From Raphanus sativus (Eukaryota > Streptophyta > Magnoliopsida > Brassicales > Brassicaceae): a stretch of DNA of 64,000 bases. The notes under the pieces are model-generated. The model saw only the letters and a program-made list of their open reading frames with translations, was not told the DNA's origin and did not search any database. The position numbers and the translations under genes are program-made. Positions 20,130 to 32,073 of this stretch are shown here, piece after piece (within the stretch, counting starts at the first letter, position 1; the number at the start of each line of letters is the position of its first letter). The stretch spans positions 13,888,001-13,952,000 of the forward strand of contig NC_079516.1 of assembly GCF_000801105.2 (NCBI RefSeq). Reading direction: 5' to 3'.

Positions 20130-23100
20130 ATGGGAATCATAGAAACTGGAACTGTATCAGGTAACTTGCCGAGCAAGGAGACGTTTGTAGTACACTACCC
20201 TGGTTATCCATCTTCTATCTCTCGAGCCCTAGAGACTCTCGGGGGAATCCAAGGGATCACAACGGTAAGCTTTTGCATGCCTACATTGTATTCTTAAGAA
20301 AGACATTAAAGTTGATTAGTATCGAATTTGTAGATAAGTGATTGACGGTTTATTCACTTTGGTTAAGGCAAGAGAGTCAACGTCAAACAAGCTTGAGCTA
20401 CATTTCCGCCCTGAGGATCCTTATGCACATCCTGCTTGGGGAGAGAGACGTCCTTGTAGTGGTTTTCTGTTGAGAATTTATAAGGAGGATGTTAAGAGAG
20501 TTTCTTCTCTGCGTGAAACTCAACCTGTTCTTGCCACTAGCGATGCTTGCCCAGCTCTCTGTGCTGATATTGTAGCTCGTGTGTCTGAGTCGTATTGCTT
20601 CGATGGTAAGCATTGGTTTGGAGTTTTGGGCTTCTAAATGTGTCTTATATAGTTAGCCTTTGGCTTAAAGTTTCTCATTGTATTCACTCTTATTCATGTG
20701 GGTATTGCAAAGGGATGGCTGACTACCAGCATGTTATCCCTATTCACGCGGATGTTGCACAGCAGAGGAAGAGGAAATGGATGGAGGTGAATCCGCTTAC
20801 AGGTGCTTCTTCTCCGTTCATTTGGTGTATTTCATTATATTGCAATCTCAAGGTTTTGTACCGTAGTTTAAGGTAAGTACTCTCTACTGTCATACAGGAA
20901 ACGATGATCTAATGGACATGGCTGATGAAGATGTAATGATGTTATTGCCACAGTTCTTTGCACCCAAAGACATGCCAGACAACTTGGTGTAAGATCACAC
21001 TGTCTTCATTGTTCCCGACAATTTTACTATGCTTACCTGGTAACACAAATTATGTCCACATGAAGCTATCTGTTTTCATCTGAATCTTAGTAAGGAGAAC
21101 CCGATTGGTAGTCTGGAGTATGTTAGTTATAGGTGAACGATGAAGAAAAACATAGTTGGTTAAAGTGTTTGAAGTTCTATTTTTCTAATTTCACTTCTGT
21201 TGTTTGAGCACAGACTGAAACTTCCAGGAACATCGGGCCCAAAAAAGAAAGAAGAGGCACCAACTCAGAACCTTTGTGAGGTATGTGGTTACTACTTCGC
21301 CATTAATGGTCGCATGATAGTTTTTATGTTGTTACTATTTCTCCATTTTCTAATTGGTTTACTTATGATGCAGGACGACATTGGCCCAGTATTTGCAATT
21401 GATTTCAGTGTCAAAGATATCCTTTTCTCTGTTCTTTTTTATCTTCTAAATCTTATTATTGCTTAGGATGAAGCCATGTTTGTTTTCTCTGCATTCTGTC
21501 ATTTTGGATAATCCATGATCGCTCCTTAACATTCATACAGATCCCAAAGGTATTAAACTGGGAAGACTTCATTGATCCCAGCTCCGAACAATGGCAATGG
21601 CAAGTAGCAGTTTCTGCATTGTTTGACGAGCGACCTGTGTGGACAAGAGACTCCATAGTCCAACGACTACTTGATAAAGGTCTTAAATGCACACATCACA
21701 TGCTCAACAGGTGAACAGATTCTCAGCTTTTCTTATGTGTATTAGTTGTCTTAGTACTGCAGTAACCAACATCCTGGAGTTTTCTCTACAGGTTTCTTCT
21801 TCGGTCTGCATATTATTTCTCGGGTGGTCCATTTCTTAGGTTCTGGATTAAAAGAGGCTATGATCCACGGAAAGATCCTGAATCTCGTGTGTGAGTTCTC
21901 TCCCTCTATATACATTCATATTACAAATGAATGGTCTATGATATGGTAATGTAGAATTCTCATTTTGTTCACCTCAAAAATCAAACTAGGACCGAAACAG
22001 TATGTCCAGCCTCTTTTTTTGGCATCCAGTGTGTAGTCAAGCTATTTTACCACTATTTACTTTGTGTAATTTATTTTCAGATACCAGAGAATGGAGTTTA
22101 GGGTTCCACCTGAATTAAGGGGTTATTGTGATGCCAATGCAAGTAACAAGTAAGCGTTTCCTATTTTCTTATAAACTGAAGTCTATTCTCTACTTAAAAC
22201 GGGACAGAAAAGGAGAAAACCATATAACATTTACTTGAAAGTATTGATCCTTTACATTCATTCATAAAAATAAAAAAATGTATTGATCCGTGGTGAAGTG
22301 TAGAAGAATGGATGTGTATCCAAATTTTCCAGACATTTGTGCTTTTAATATAATATGATAATTAAGTTCCTCTTTGTGACAGGTCAAAGCGAAGCTGGGA
22401 AGACATTTGTGCTTTTAAAGTTTTCCCTTTCAAATGCCAAACATTTCTACAGCTATTCGAACTTGAAGACGAGTACATTCAGCGAGAGATAAGAAAGCCT
22501 CCCAAGCAAACTACTTGTAATGTAAGTTCTCAGCGAACTAGTCTGTCCCTGGATAGACATGTGACATGCTAAAGTCCCACTACCAAAACACGTCTCACCA
22601 ATCACACACAAAATAATGTATAACTTTAATACATAAAACTTTGACAAGTCCTTTGTTCCATATGATGTTTTGGTTATCTGATTTGATGTTTTAGTTATCT
22701 GATTTTATGTTTTGTTGGCAGTATAAAACAGGATGGTTCTCAGAAGCGCTGCTTGATAATCTGAGACTCCGAGTAGCTGTGAGGTTTGTGTCTGTGTTTC
22801 CTGAGCCAGGTTTTGAAGATGTTTTTAAATCTATTCAAGATGAGTTTGAGAGGTCAGAGAAGACGAGAATTCAAAAAGATTCACTGACATCTTGCAAACC
22901 AGATCACCTGGAAAAAGTTAAAGGTAAGATCAATAACATAACTTCAATCATGCCATCGAACACGTTCTGTCTTCTCCTTAGAAGATATGGAAGTAACATG
23001 TACTAATGTAACATAATTCGCAGATAGGGAAGAGCTGAAGAAGCATAAAAACACAAACAAAGAGAAAGAGGTGTCAGCGGATGAAGATGCTGAAGACGTG

Positions 23101-23574
23101 GATGATGATGAATACGAGGAACTCGATGTGGTAACCCTTTTTTATTTACTTCACTTTCTATAGTTTCCCCCAAAATCCATTTTCATCATTATTTTTTTCC
23201 TCTTAATGTGTTCTTTTGCAGGCTGCAGAGGACGATGATGAGATGTCATTAAGTTCTCATGGATGTATCCTTCAAATTCATAAACTTTTAGTGAATGATA
23301 ATACATACATAGAAAAGTTGATAAGACGATTAGGAGCTTAATCTTAGTTATTCTTTAATAACGATGATAAGATGGGGAGATGGAGAACAACAACTCGAGA
23401 ACGTATCTCCAAGGCTTGTTCGATAGATTTCCAAGCAGCAAACCAGCCTCGGATGGTGCTGATAGCGATGGAGAGTATCAGATCTACGAGCAAGAATCCA
23501 ACGCTTTGGATGATGACGATGATGATGATGATGACTACGATGGTGGTGGTGGTGACGAGGATGATGATGAATGA
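20130..23574 (+). CDS. General transcription factor 3C polypeptide 5 (TFIIIC subunit 5) gene, 14 coding exons
   Basis: TFIIIC5 (relative of human GTF3C5 and yeast tau95/Tfc1) is the TFIIIC subunit that helps recognise the A box of tRNA genes so that TFIIIB and RNA polymerase III can load; it acts in the nucleus. Exons: 20130-20264, 20368-20605, 20713-20802, 20898-20988, 21214-21280, 21374-21416, 21539-21710, 21792-21890, 22081-22149, 22383-22521, 22722-22923, 23024-23130, 23222-23264, 23372-23574. They sum to 1698 bp, 565 aa plus stop, with every phase matching. The N-terminus has FVVHYPGYPSSISRALETLG and ELHFRPEDPYAHPAWGE; the centre has RPVWTRDSIVQRLL and YYFSGGPFLRFWIKRGYDPR; the C-terminus is a very acidic Asp/Gly tail, usual in the family. 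The start ATG lies after a probable 5'UTR intron acceptor (CTACAG). Intron 6 is AT-AC and intron 13 has a GTATCCTT start; both look U12-type. It is probably the orthologue of At5g24450. Confidence 0.92.
21417..21538 (+). other. U12-type AT-AC intron in TFIIIC5
   Basis: The intron begins ATATCCTTTT and ends CATAC, with a TCCTTAAC branch motif at 21523-21530, nine bases before the end. All three match the minor-spliceosome consensus. Only this excision keeps the frame across exons 6 and 7 (SVK then EIPKVLNWEDF). Confidence 0.9.
23265..23371 (+). other. Second probable U12-type intron (GT-AG) in TFIIIC5
   Basis: The 5' end GTATCCTTC differs from the U12 consensus at one position. TTCTTTAAT at 23351-23359 matches the TTCCTTRAY branch motif except for one base, and its branch A is 13 bases from the terminal AG at 23370-23371. 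The pyrimidine tract expected of a U2-type intron is missing. Excision keeps the reading frame. Confidence 0.7.
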
Positions 23575-23639
23575 AGAACTTTGAACATAAGAATGTGTAT
23601 TTTCATTGTAATTAGGAGACTAGTAGAAGATGTAATCAG

Positions 23640-24800
23640 GTATGTGTAATGTAAGGAGATAACGTAAGTGTAGATTAACTAATTAATCTCAACAACAACA
23701 AAGTTGTATGTACACACAACTACGCATGTGGGGAGTTATCTCGTATCAGTGAAAACAAAAATTGAACTCTCTTATGTATAAATAAATATCATCATCGATA
23801 TGTTTGGATCATTGTAGAGCTTCTTGTGTTGAGGTCTCAGTGGAATGGACTTGACGAACGAACTGCCCTTTGATACGCGGACGTTGCTCTGCCAGTTTCT
23901 TCCAATGTATTTCAATATGAATGCGAACTGTCCAAGTAAAAATAAAAATCTTTTTTTTTAAACAATTGAAAATTATTTATTGGTTAGACTGTAAACAAAT
24001 TACATATAAATACATATATTACATAAAAATACATATACAACAATAATAATGAGAAACAAAAAATAAATAACTAAAATAATGAGAGAGTTTTGTGTGAGCT
24101 TGAAATCTTTGTCGCACTTTGACTATCAGTCTCAGTCTTTCAACATGTGTTGTTCTTTCTGCTGATTGTATGTTCTTGTTGCCAGGTACGTTCACAGGCC
24201 ACAATGTTCGGTTTCTCCCTTGGTTTCTAATCAAAGAAAGAATGTTGCAGCAAGTGAAGATGATAACGTCAACCAATACAATACCTCTGAACCGCTTCCA
24301 CGGGAAGCCGCTTTAAACAAGTTCCGGATGAAGCGCAAGGACAGATGCACTAGAAGGATGAAGAGAGGGCTTTTCTGCAGAAGATTGGTTCTCGCAAGTG
24401 TTAGGTCTTCTCAGGGAGAGATCAAGCTCTATCATAGATTCGTATCTAGCAACACTTTTTTCTCTGTTGCGTTGTGCGTTTCTTCTAAACGACGCTCCCA
24501 TGAAGTCAAATGGCTTCTTTAGTTGAGTCCTCCACGTCTGCGCTCTCACCTTGCATCTCTGGTCTTGAACATGAGCTCTACAAGAACCAAATCAACTACA
24601 AAGTTTAGAAACAAATACAAACAGAATAAGGAAACCATATCTAACCTGGTCATCACCACCATTCCCTATTATAGGACGTTGGCCTCTCTCCAATGCATCC
24701 CCAAGGTTACTCGTCGAATTGTTTGCAGACGCACGCAGCACCTAGTGGAAAGCTACCGGGAGCAAGTAACTCCTTGTAACAGTTTTGCAAAATAGGGTAC
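23640..24800 (-). pseudogene. PRR5 pseudogene fragment with an inverted exon
   Basis: Compared with PRR5 at 34132-36594, this region holds the 3' flank and last exon on the minus strand ([17 protein letters not shown] end of the CCT domain, 23810-23910). Then comes the exon 6 region on the plus strand (about 24121-24349), carrying its intron acceptor and an internal deletion of about 350 bp. Exons 5 and 4 follow on the minus strand (about 24350-24560 and 24655-24790). The switch back to minus orientation is at 24350. Exons 1-3, which encode most of the receiver domain, are missing. It lies tail to tail with TFIIIC5, which is the expected ancestral arrangement, and ends where the NLR2 segment begins. 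Confidence 0.88.
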
Positions 24801-25503
24801 TAATCATGTATTTGATAGGATCCTTTTCATCAGCACAATCCCTAATCAGTCCCTTTTCATTATAAAATTCATCAAAAGTGATAAAATAAACAATTAGTTT
24901 AAATGAAACAAGTTGGTGTGATAGGGTGGACATATTGTTCGGTTCCTACCAAACGAGGCTGAGAGGTGCTCACTTCTCTAAATACATCTCTCAATATCCC
25001 CTTTTCATTTCAAGTAGTCGAACTGAAGAGTTTCAACGCGGTTCTATACGGAAATTTTCAAAGCCTAGTCGCTTGAGAAAAAAATGTAAAGAGAGTACTA
25101 ATTTTTTTTTTTTTGAGCAAAATAAAGAGAATACATACTAATAAATATAAGAATCTTAACATATATCCATCTCTCAGTCAACAAGAGAACCTTCGTGGAA
25201 CAGCTTCAATTCCCTAAATACATATCTTTTTCTCTCTAGAAAAACTAAAAGCAGTACAGGAGATCAAGTGTCCTCAGTAAGACACTTCATCGAACAGCTT
25301 CACCGCATCATCCACTCCTCTGTTTGCCAATATATTAAAAGCAATTGGTAAAACACATATCATCAGAGACATTGCAACGAAATAGTCTTAACTAAATTGT
25401 GTAGTTTGTGCAAATCCAAAGAAGTTGCCAAGAAGTTCTTTCCTATATTATATATAATACCTGATAGTTCCGTAATTGCTGGGAGTCTCCTTCAGCTGCT
25501 GTT
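24801..25503 (-). other. NLR2 3' flank and 3'UTR
   Basis: From about 25000 the sequence matches the NLR1 downstream region, including GAAATTTTCAAAGCCTAGTC and the probable 3'UTR intron donor (CAG|GTATTATA near 25460). The part from 24801 to 25000 has no recognised feature and contains the junction with the PRR5 fragment. Confidence 0.5.
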
Positions 25504-28500
25504 TCACTCACTAATGAATTTAACAGAAGGGATGTGTTGGACTTTGTAGTAATCTTTTCCTCCTTTCCACAGTCTCTTCTCCCATCTCTTTTCCATACCA
25601 TAACAGGTCACGCTCTTCAAAGAAGCGATGAATTGCAGCCCATCAGGAAGCTCCTTTAACTTTGGACAAACCAAAATATCAAGAGTATGGAGAAGGGGCA
25701 TGGAGCCTTCTTCTACTATCCACTCTTCCCAATCCTCTAATCCCGAAAATGTTAACTTCTGCAATTGAGGAAACCCATCCTTGGAGCAAATCATTCTCCT
25801 CCCACAGAAAGATCTATCTCCTAAAGTAATCTTTTTCAAGTGAAACAACTTCTCTAGAATCGGCATTGGGTCCTCTGTAAAAGGACAACCACTTAGAGAT
25901 ATGGTTGTAAGGTGAGAAGGCAAGTATCCTTCCGACAATCTCAAATTGAATTCATCTCCCATATCATCAACACTCAGATGCTCCAAGTTAGTGATGAATC
26001 GCAGCCCATCAGGAAGCTCCTTTAAATTTGGACAACCTTTAATATCGAGAGTATGAAGAAGGGGCATGGAGCCTTCTTCTACTATCCACTCTTCCCACTC
26101 ATCTATTCCCTTAAAATCAAGATTTTCCAGTTGAGGAAACCCATCCCGCGAACAAACCAATCTCTTCCCATATAAAGATCCTTTCCCTAAATACATAATT
26201 TTTAGGTGAAGCAACCTCTCTAAAACTGGCATCAGATTCTCCTCCAAACAGCACTTAGTTAGAGATATGGTTGTAAGGCGAAAAGGAAAGTATCTTACCG
26301 ACAATTTAGCACTTGAGTATTCAACAGTAAGATTCTTCAAGGAAGTGATGAATCGCAGCCCATCAGGAAGCTCCTTTAAGTTTGGACAAAAGGTAATATT
26401 GAGAGTATGGAGAAGGGGCATGGAGCCTTCTTCTAATATCCACTCTTCCCACTCATCTAATCCCTTAAAAAGTAGCTTCTGCAATTGAGGAAATCCGTGC
26501 CTTGAGCAATCCATTCTCCTCCCAATGAAAGAAGCATTCCACAATTCAATCTCTTTCAAGTGAAGCAATTTCTCTAGAATCGGCATTGGATCCTCCTTCA
26601 AACGGCACTGGCGTAGAGATATGGTTGTAAGGTGAGAAGGAAAGCGTTGGGCATCAGGTAACCTTGGCATATATATCTCCAACTTCAGCTGCTTGAGATT
26701 AACAAAATCCCAAACAAATCCTTTTTCATCATCATTCGTGGGTCTATAAAACCTGCCCCTGCTGTCTATGGTAAGACTCTCCAAGTGTGAAAGTTTACTT
26801 AGAGATGAAGATAGAGTTTCCATAGTATACCTCTCGTCCATAATATAGATAAAGAGAGATCTGAGCCGTGTCATACCATGTAGATCCGTCACTCTTCCAT
26901 GTTTTGTGCAGAAATACTTTAAGGTCTCCAGCTTGACTAGATTTCCCAATTCCAAATTTGTCTTATCATGTAATATCTGGGGCAAAGACAAGAATGTCAG
27001 TTCTCGCATTTCTTTCAAGATATTGGGCATGTAGACTTCACCAATCACATCCAAGTTTAAATAGAGCAGCTTCTTCAGATTCCGCATAGAAGAGGGCAGT
27101 CGAGTTGCATGTGACCTCTTTAAACTAAGATATCTCAAGTGGATGAGTTTCCCGATGCTAGAGGGTACCTTCCCTCCTTCAAACTCGACCCAAGGAAGAT
27201 CTAACACTCTCATCAGCTTATGCCTTGGGAAGAATAAACTTGTTACCTTCCATTCTCCATTCCCGATAAGCAAGAGAGTTCTAAGGCTTGGATTCTTCAC
27301 CTCCATATCGACATTAAATGGTGGTTCCTGATGCCAACCTGTAAGAGCAAGTCTGCGAGATTTACAAGGAGATTTCGAATTTGCAATTGATGTATCAATG
27401 GTTTGTACGAAATTCTCTTCTTCGGCTTTGCGTAAACAAACTTCTCTCATCATGTCATGCAACTGAAGTGTTTCAAATCTTGAAGTATCAATGTCTCTTT
27501 TAGAAATAACCATGTTTCGCTTCACCAATTCTTCTATGCATATATCTGCAACCTCTCGAATGCTCGCTCCATCGAAATCCATTGGCCTTAGCATTCCTTC
27601 TGCAGCCCAGTAATATGACAAATTTTCCACAGGTATTGCATAATCTTCTGGAAAACTAGCAAGGTAAAGGAAGCAATACTTCAAATAAGCAGGCAGCTCT
27701 TCGAAACTCAGATACAAAACATCGTAAACCTCCTTATTGATATTTCTTTCGTCAGTGCCACTTCCTCTAAAGATGGGAGCTTTGATATTCTCACGTATCG
27801 TTTTCCACTGTTGCAATGTGTACTTCTTGCGTAACATCCCGCCTAACACCTTAATAGCCAATGGTAGGCCTCCACAATGTTTAAGCATCTCTATACCGAG
27901 TTCGTTCATGTCTTCTTCAATCTTAAATTCTGCACATCATTTACAAGAAAATTCGAAATGATCATATGGTCTTGCAGATATTGTAGTCATTTTTAAAAAT
28001 TTACTAGAATATAAAAAAGTCCAAGCAGGCCGTCCTTTAAACATACCAGATGTGTCTTTAATAGGAAATGCTATCCTTTGAAAAAGATCCCAACTTTCGT
28101 CAAAAGTTAGGCATTCTAGTTTGATGGGGTCACATTGTTCGCCTGCATGTAATGCCACTTCCTCATTGCGAGAAGTAAGTAAAACCTTACATCCTGCAAA
28201 CATTTAAATTTTTTCTATTTTCATGATCAAATCAGTTTTTTTTTAAAGACGGCCCAGTGTTAAGAGATTCACCTTTTTTGGGCAGAAACACAGGCTTAAT
28301 TAGGTCCCAGTCTCCTTCTCTCCAAATATCATCAATGACGATCAAAGCCTTTTGTGTTTCCAACACTCTAACAATCTTCTCCAGAAGTTCGTCTTCCATC
28401 ATCTTTGACACATCGCATTCTGGCCTGAGTTGTCGCAAGATTGTCTGCCAGACACACTTCCTTTCAAACTGTTGTGAAACACACACCCACGCCAATGCTG

Positions 28501-29146
28501 GAAAATGACTTTTTATTTTCTTATGGTTGAAAACTTGTCTTGCGAGTGTAGTTTTACCAAGACCGCCCATCCCAGTTATAGAAACCACTTGACTGCTATC
28601 CTCCTCCACCAAATAGCCAACCAATTTCTCAACATTTCTCTCTATCCCAACAAAAGGTTGCTCTTCATCATCTCTAGAAAATGTTTGTCGCATTTCTCTT
28701 TCTCTTACCTGTAGAGCCTGCATATGTTCGTCATCGACAATGACCTTTTGTACGCCAAGATTCTGCATATCACGGATCACCTCAGAGATCCTCTTACATA
28801 TGGTTCTCATATCAGACCCAAGCCCCATGCGTGTTATAGTAACGCATGCAAATCTTTTCACGCTGCTGCTGCTTGATTCTTTGAGTTCTTTCTTCAGAAG
28901 AAAGGTTTCCACGACATCTTCTGCATCATAAACAATTTCTTTGATGTCTTTGATAGTTTTTTTCACCATTTCACTTGCATGTTTCTTGGCCTCTGCATCT
29001 TTCAAAAAGCACCTTAACATATCCACATCTTTTTTTAATCCCTCGAACTGCTCTTCAACTCCTTGAAATCGCTCAGCTTCTCGGACAAGGAGGTTCCAAA
29101 GCCTCTCGACTGCAAACGGTAAAAGTGCCACTGCCACCTCAGCCAT
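25504..29146 (-). CDS. NLR2: intact CC-NB-ARC-LRR resistance protein (RPP8/RF45 type)
   Basis: Exons 29146-28273, 28193-28047 and 27929-25504 sum to 3447 bp, 1148 aa plus stop. Introns are GT-AG (79 and 117 bp). The start is the ATG opening MAEVAVALL, the family's usual start. The protein is a cytosolic immune receptor that senses pathogen effectors and triggers defence. CC domain about 1-165 with IKEIVYDAEDVVE (EDVID type) at 68-80; P-loop GMGGLGKTT at 192-200; kinase-2 ALIVIDDIW at 267-275; [10 protein letters not shown] after 292; CGGLPLAIKVLGG near 361; CFLYLASFPED; LHDMMR (MHD position, Leu for Met as in the RPP8 group) near 498. LRRs fill the remainder and end with three modules of about 120 aa (from residue about 770) and the family C-terminus DYYKVQHIPSV. 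At about 250 aa longer than the single-module RF45/RPP8 proteins I know, it is expanded. It is a paralogue of NLR1 and appears functional. Confidence 0.93.
25540..26650 (-). repeat. Three tandem LRR modules of NLR2
   Basis: Coding units of about 360 bp start near 26645, 26290 and 25925. The first is followed by a VEYS linker and the second by a MGDEF linker, the reverse of the order in NLR1. The last unit leads into the C-terminal tail shared by the family. Confidence 0.8.
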
Positions 29147-29660
29147 AAGTCTCCTGCTCAAACATGAAATAAGTAATCAATAACCGCTAGAGAGCAGATC
29201 CTTGAGTTCATAGTCCTGATAATATTTATTTCTGAAAATTCTAGTCTAGATAATATTATACTAATTTGTAATCTACGAATGATATGAACTATTGAGATGA
29301 AATAAACATGCAAAATACAAAAAAAAATAAACAATCACCTCTTGCAAATTAATAAATATGCAAACATGAAATAAGTAATCAATAACCGCTAGAGGAAAAT
29401 CGGTGAGTTCATAGTCCTGATAATATTCTTTCTGCAAATTCTAGTCTAGATAATACTATTTGTAATCTAATGAATGATCTGAACAATTGAGATGAAATAA
29501 CTATGCAAAATACAAAAAAAAAAAATCACCTCTTGATAATCGCGTTTCGTCCAACTGATCTGTGTAAAGAAAATATGAGAATGTGTGTTTTAGTTAGAAC
29601 GCTACGAATTTATACTGAAAATATGAGAATGTGTGTTTTTAGTTAGAACGCAACGAATCT
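29147..29660 (-). promoter_or_regulatory. NLR2 5'UTR intron/promoter region with tandem duplication
   Basis: On the minus strand, TTTGAGCAG before the start codon is a 3' splice site. Two possible donors, AAGAG|GTGATT, lie near 29339 and 29531 because about 190 bp (29150-29345) is duplicated at 29355-29535. The segment corresponds to the NLR1 upstream region but lacks the insertions there. A further near-duplicate of 50 bp (AAAATATGAGAATGTGTG) lies at 29569 and 29618. Confidence 0.55.
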
Positions 29661-30869
29661 AATTCTGTAGTGACCCAACTGGCCGGGTTTCAAATTTTAT
29701 AAAGTAACCTAATATTCTTTTTTTCTTTTTTTTTTGAATTAAAGTTAAATAAAATAAAGAGATAAAGGTCCATAAAACCAAAACTTTCAACTTATTTACC
29801 ACTACCCTATATATTAATTGAAAATCATTTAAATAGTTGTGACTTATATTTTGTACTAATTACAAAAAAAACTTGATGATATGTCATTTAATTAGGATGT
29901 AAATTTGGATTACATAGCAGTGTAAGAATCAATCGGATAATTTATAGGTCCAAAATCCAATTGCTAGAAAACATTCTATTGACAGAGAATATAAGAAGCG
30001 TGTATTTTTCTCTTAAATAAAAGTTATGGTGTGAACTAATATGAATAACCTTGACAAAAAAAAACTAATATGAATAACATATATATATATATAATAATTA
30101 TTATGAATAATAAAAATTTGATAATAATTTTTGTATCCTTCTTCATTTAAAAAAAAAATATTAAAAAAATTAAACAATCACATTAATCATATATTAATAA
30201 TTATATTTTTCTTATATGTTATATTTTAAATTTTTAAAACGAAATTAAGTTAAAAAATGTTTTAAATCCCTTTGAAAATTTTGTGAACAATGGCTTAATT
30301 ATTTTTGTTATAACAAGATAAAAATTATCAAAAAATCGTATTAATATGAAAATTATTTAATAAATATTCATATTAAATAATATATATATTGTTTAAATAA
30401 TTTTTGATTTACTGTTTAAATTTTGTTGTTACATCAATAGGCAAATTTTAATAAAACCATATGAGTAGGAAGTCTCAATAATAAATGTTTATATTAAAAT
30501 ATACTACATATTTATGTCAATATATATATATATATATAAATATCTTTGAATTAAAACTATATACAGTTTAAAAGATACATTAATATGTTAATTTTGGAAT
30601 TTGCATCGAAAATATCACATCAAAAATTTGAAATTTACTTTTTATACTTTTTTATTACATCAATAGACAAATTTTGATAAAATCATATGAGTAGAAAGTC
30701 TCAATAATAAATATTTATATTAAAATATACTATATATTTATGTCAATATCATTGAAATATAATCATATACCATATAAATAAATAAAGGAATATTTTGATT
30801 TTATTTACCATAAATATATTATAAATAAATAAGAGGTAGTCTTTTATTTACGTGATTACTCTAGTCTCA
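29661..30869. other. AT-rich spacer
   Basis: Strongly AT-rich. An internal direct repeat (CATCAATAGGCAAATTT and CATATGAGTAG-type blocks near 30434 and 30660) suggests old repeat DNA. No gene was seen. Confidence 0.4.
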
Positions 30870-32010
30870 TCTATATTAATTGAGAAACAATTGATTACTC
30901 TAGCAAGTGTAAGATTTTATTAATTAATATGGCTCGAACATTTTACAAGAGATTGATACAACGAAGTTTTATTTAAACGCTATTGAAATCATTTAAAGAG
31001 AATATGGATTGCACAACAAATTTGTTTTCCTAACCCTAACCCCATTTCTATTCGTCACAACACCCACAGAAAATATTTGAAAGTGTCGACTGACAATCTA
31101 AAATGGTAACGTTTATTAAGTTCAGCCCATTGTTTTCCATAAATAGGTTAATGATTAACTAAAAGGGTTACGTACATGGTAAAATGTGTTTTGGTTTAAA
31201 AAATTTTGCATACCCAAAATCAATATGAACCATCATCATTTTTGTTTAAATTTTTGTTACAATAAAAATAAAGGAATGGGAAAAAAATATGAATCCGAAA
31301 AACTGAATTAAAGCTGATTCAAAGAATAGAATTGAACTTTAACCAAAATTTGTTAGATATCCGAATGGGTTCAATTTTGTTGTCTAGAGAACCGGAATCG
31401 AACCGAAATATTTTGGATATCCGAATATACCAAACAAGATTTATATACTTAAATATGTTAGTTATTTATAAATTTAATATCTAAAAGAATATACAAAATA
31501 TATAAGATTTTTAAGTTATCCAAAATACTTGGATATATATACAAATAGTGATAAGTACATGTTTAAAATAGCTAAATGGTACTTAAAATACCTAAAATAT
31601 TTAATATATATATATATATATATATTCACTTCCTATCCAAATATTTAAGCTAAACCAATTTTTATGTTAGTTTATGCATTTTGGCATATATTATTTAAAT
31701 TTATATGTTATATATTATATTCATTTTTAGATTTTGAAAAATATAAAGTATATACGAATTTTAATTTTTGAAAAAAAAAATTAAATAAGTTATCTGAATC
31801 CGAATCCAAACTCAAACCAAATCTGCAAAAATCTAAACCGAACCAAAACCGCAAGGATCCGAAGTGAACTAAAGTAAATGGTGTTCGATTGCCCACTTCT
31901 AATCAAATGTAAAAAAAATTATTAATAACAAAATGTAAATTGTTCGTAATATTGAAGTACAATATACTTTTACAAAATTCACCCCGTACACGGAGCGGGT
32001 TGTCATCTAA
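30870..32010 (+). mobile_element. Non-autonomous Helitron (degenerate 3' end)
   Basis: The 5' end reads TCTATATTAATTGAG after an A. The 3' end has a GC-rich hairpin (ACCCCGTACACGGAGCGGGT, 31981-32000) a few bases before CTAA and a following T, where CTAG-T is canonical. The interior is AT-rich with CCGAA/ACCGAA motifs and resembles the Helitron that starts at 63279. There is no Rep/helicase gene. Confidence 0.55.
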
Positions 32011-32073
32011 TCTAATCAGTTAAATTCGAATCCAAACCCATAAACCTAAAACCCGACACAATTCTTTTTTTTT

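Noticed and set aside
31028..31045. CCTAACCCTAACCCC as an interstitial telomere repeat
   Set aside because: Only two units, within a Helitron interior; too short to support.
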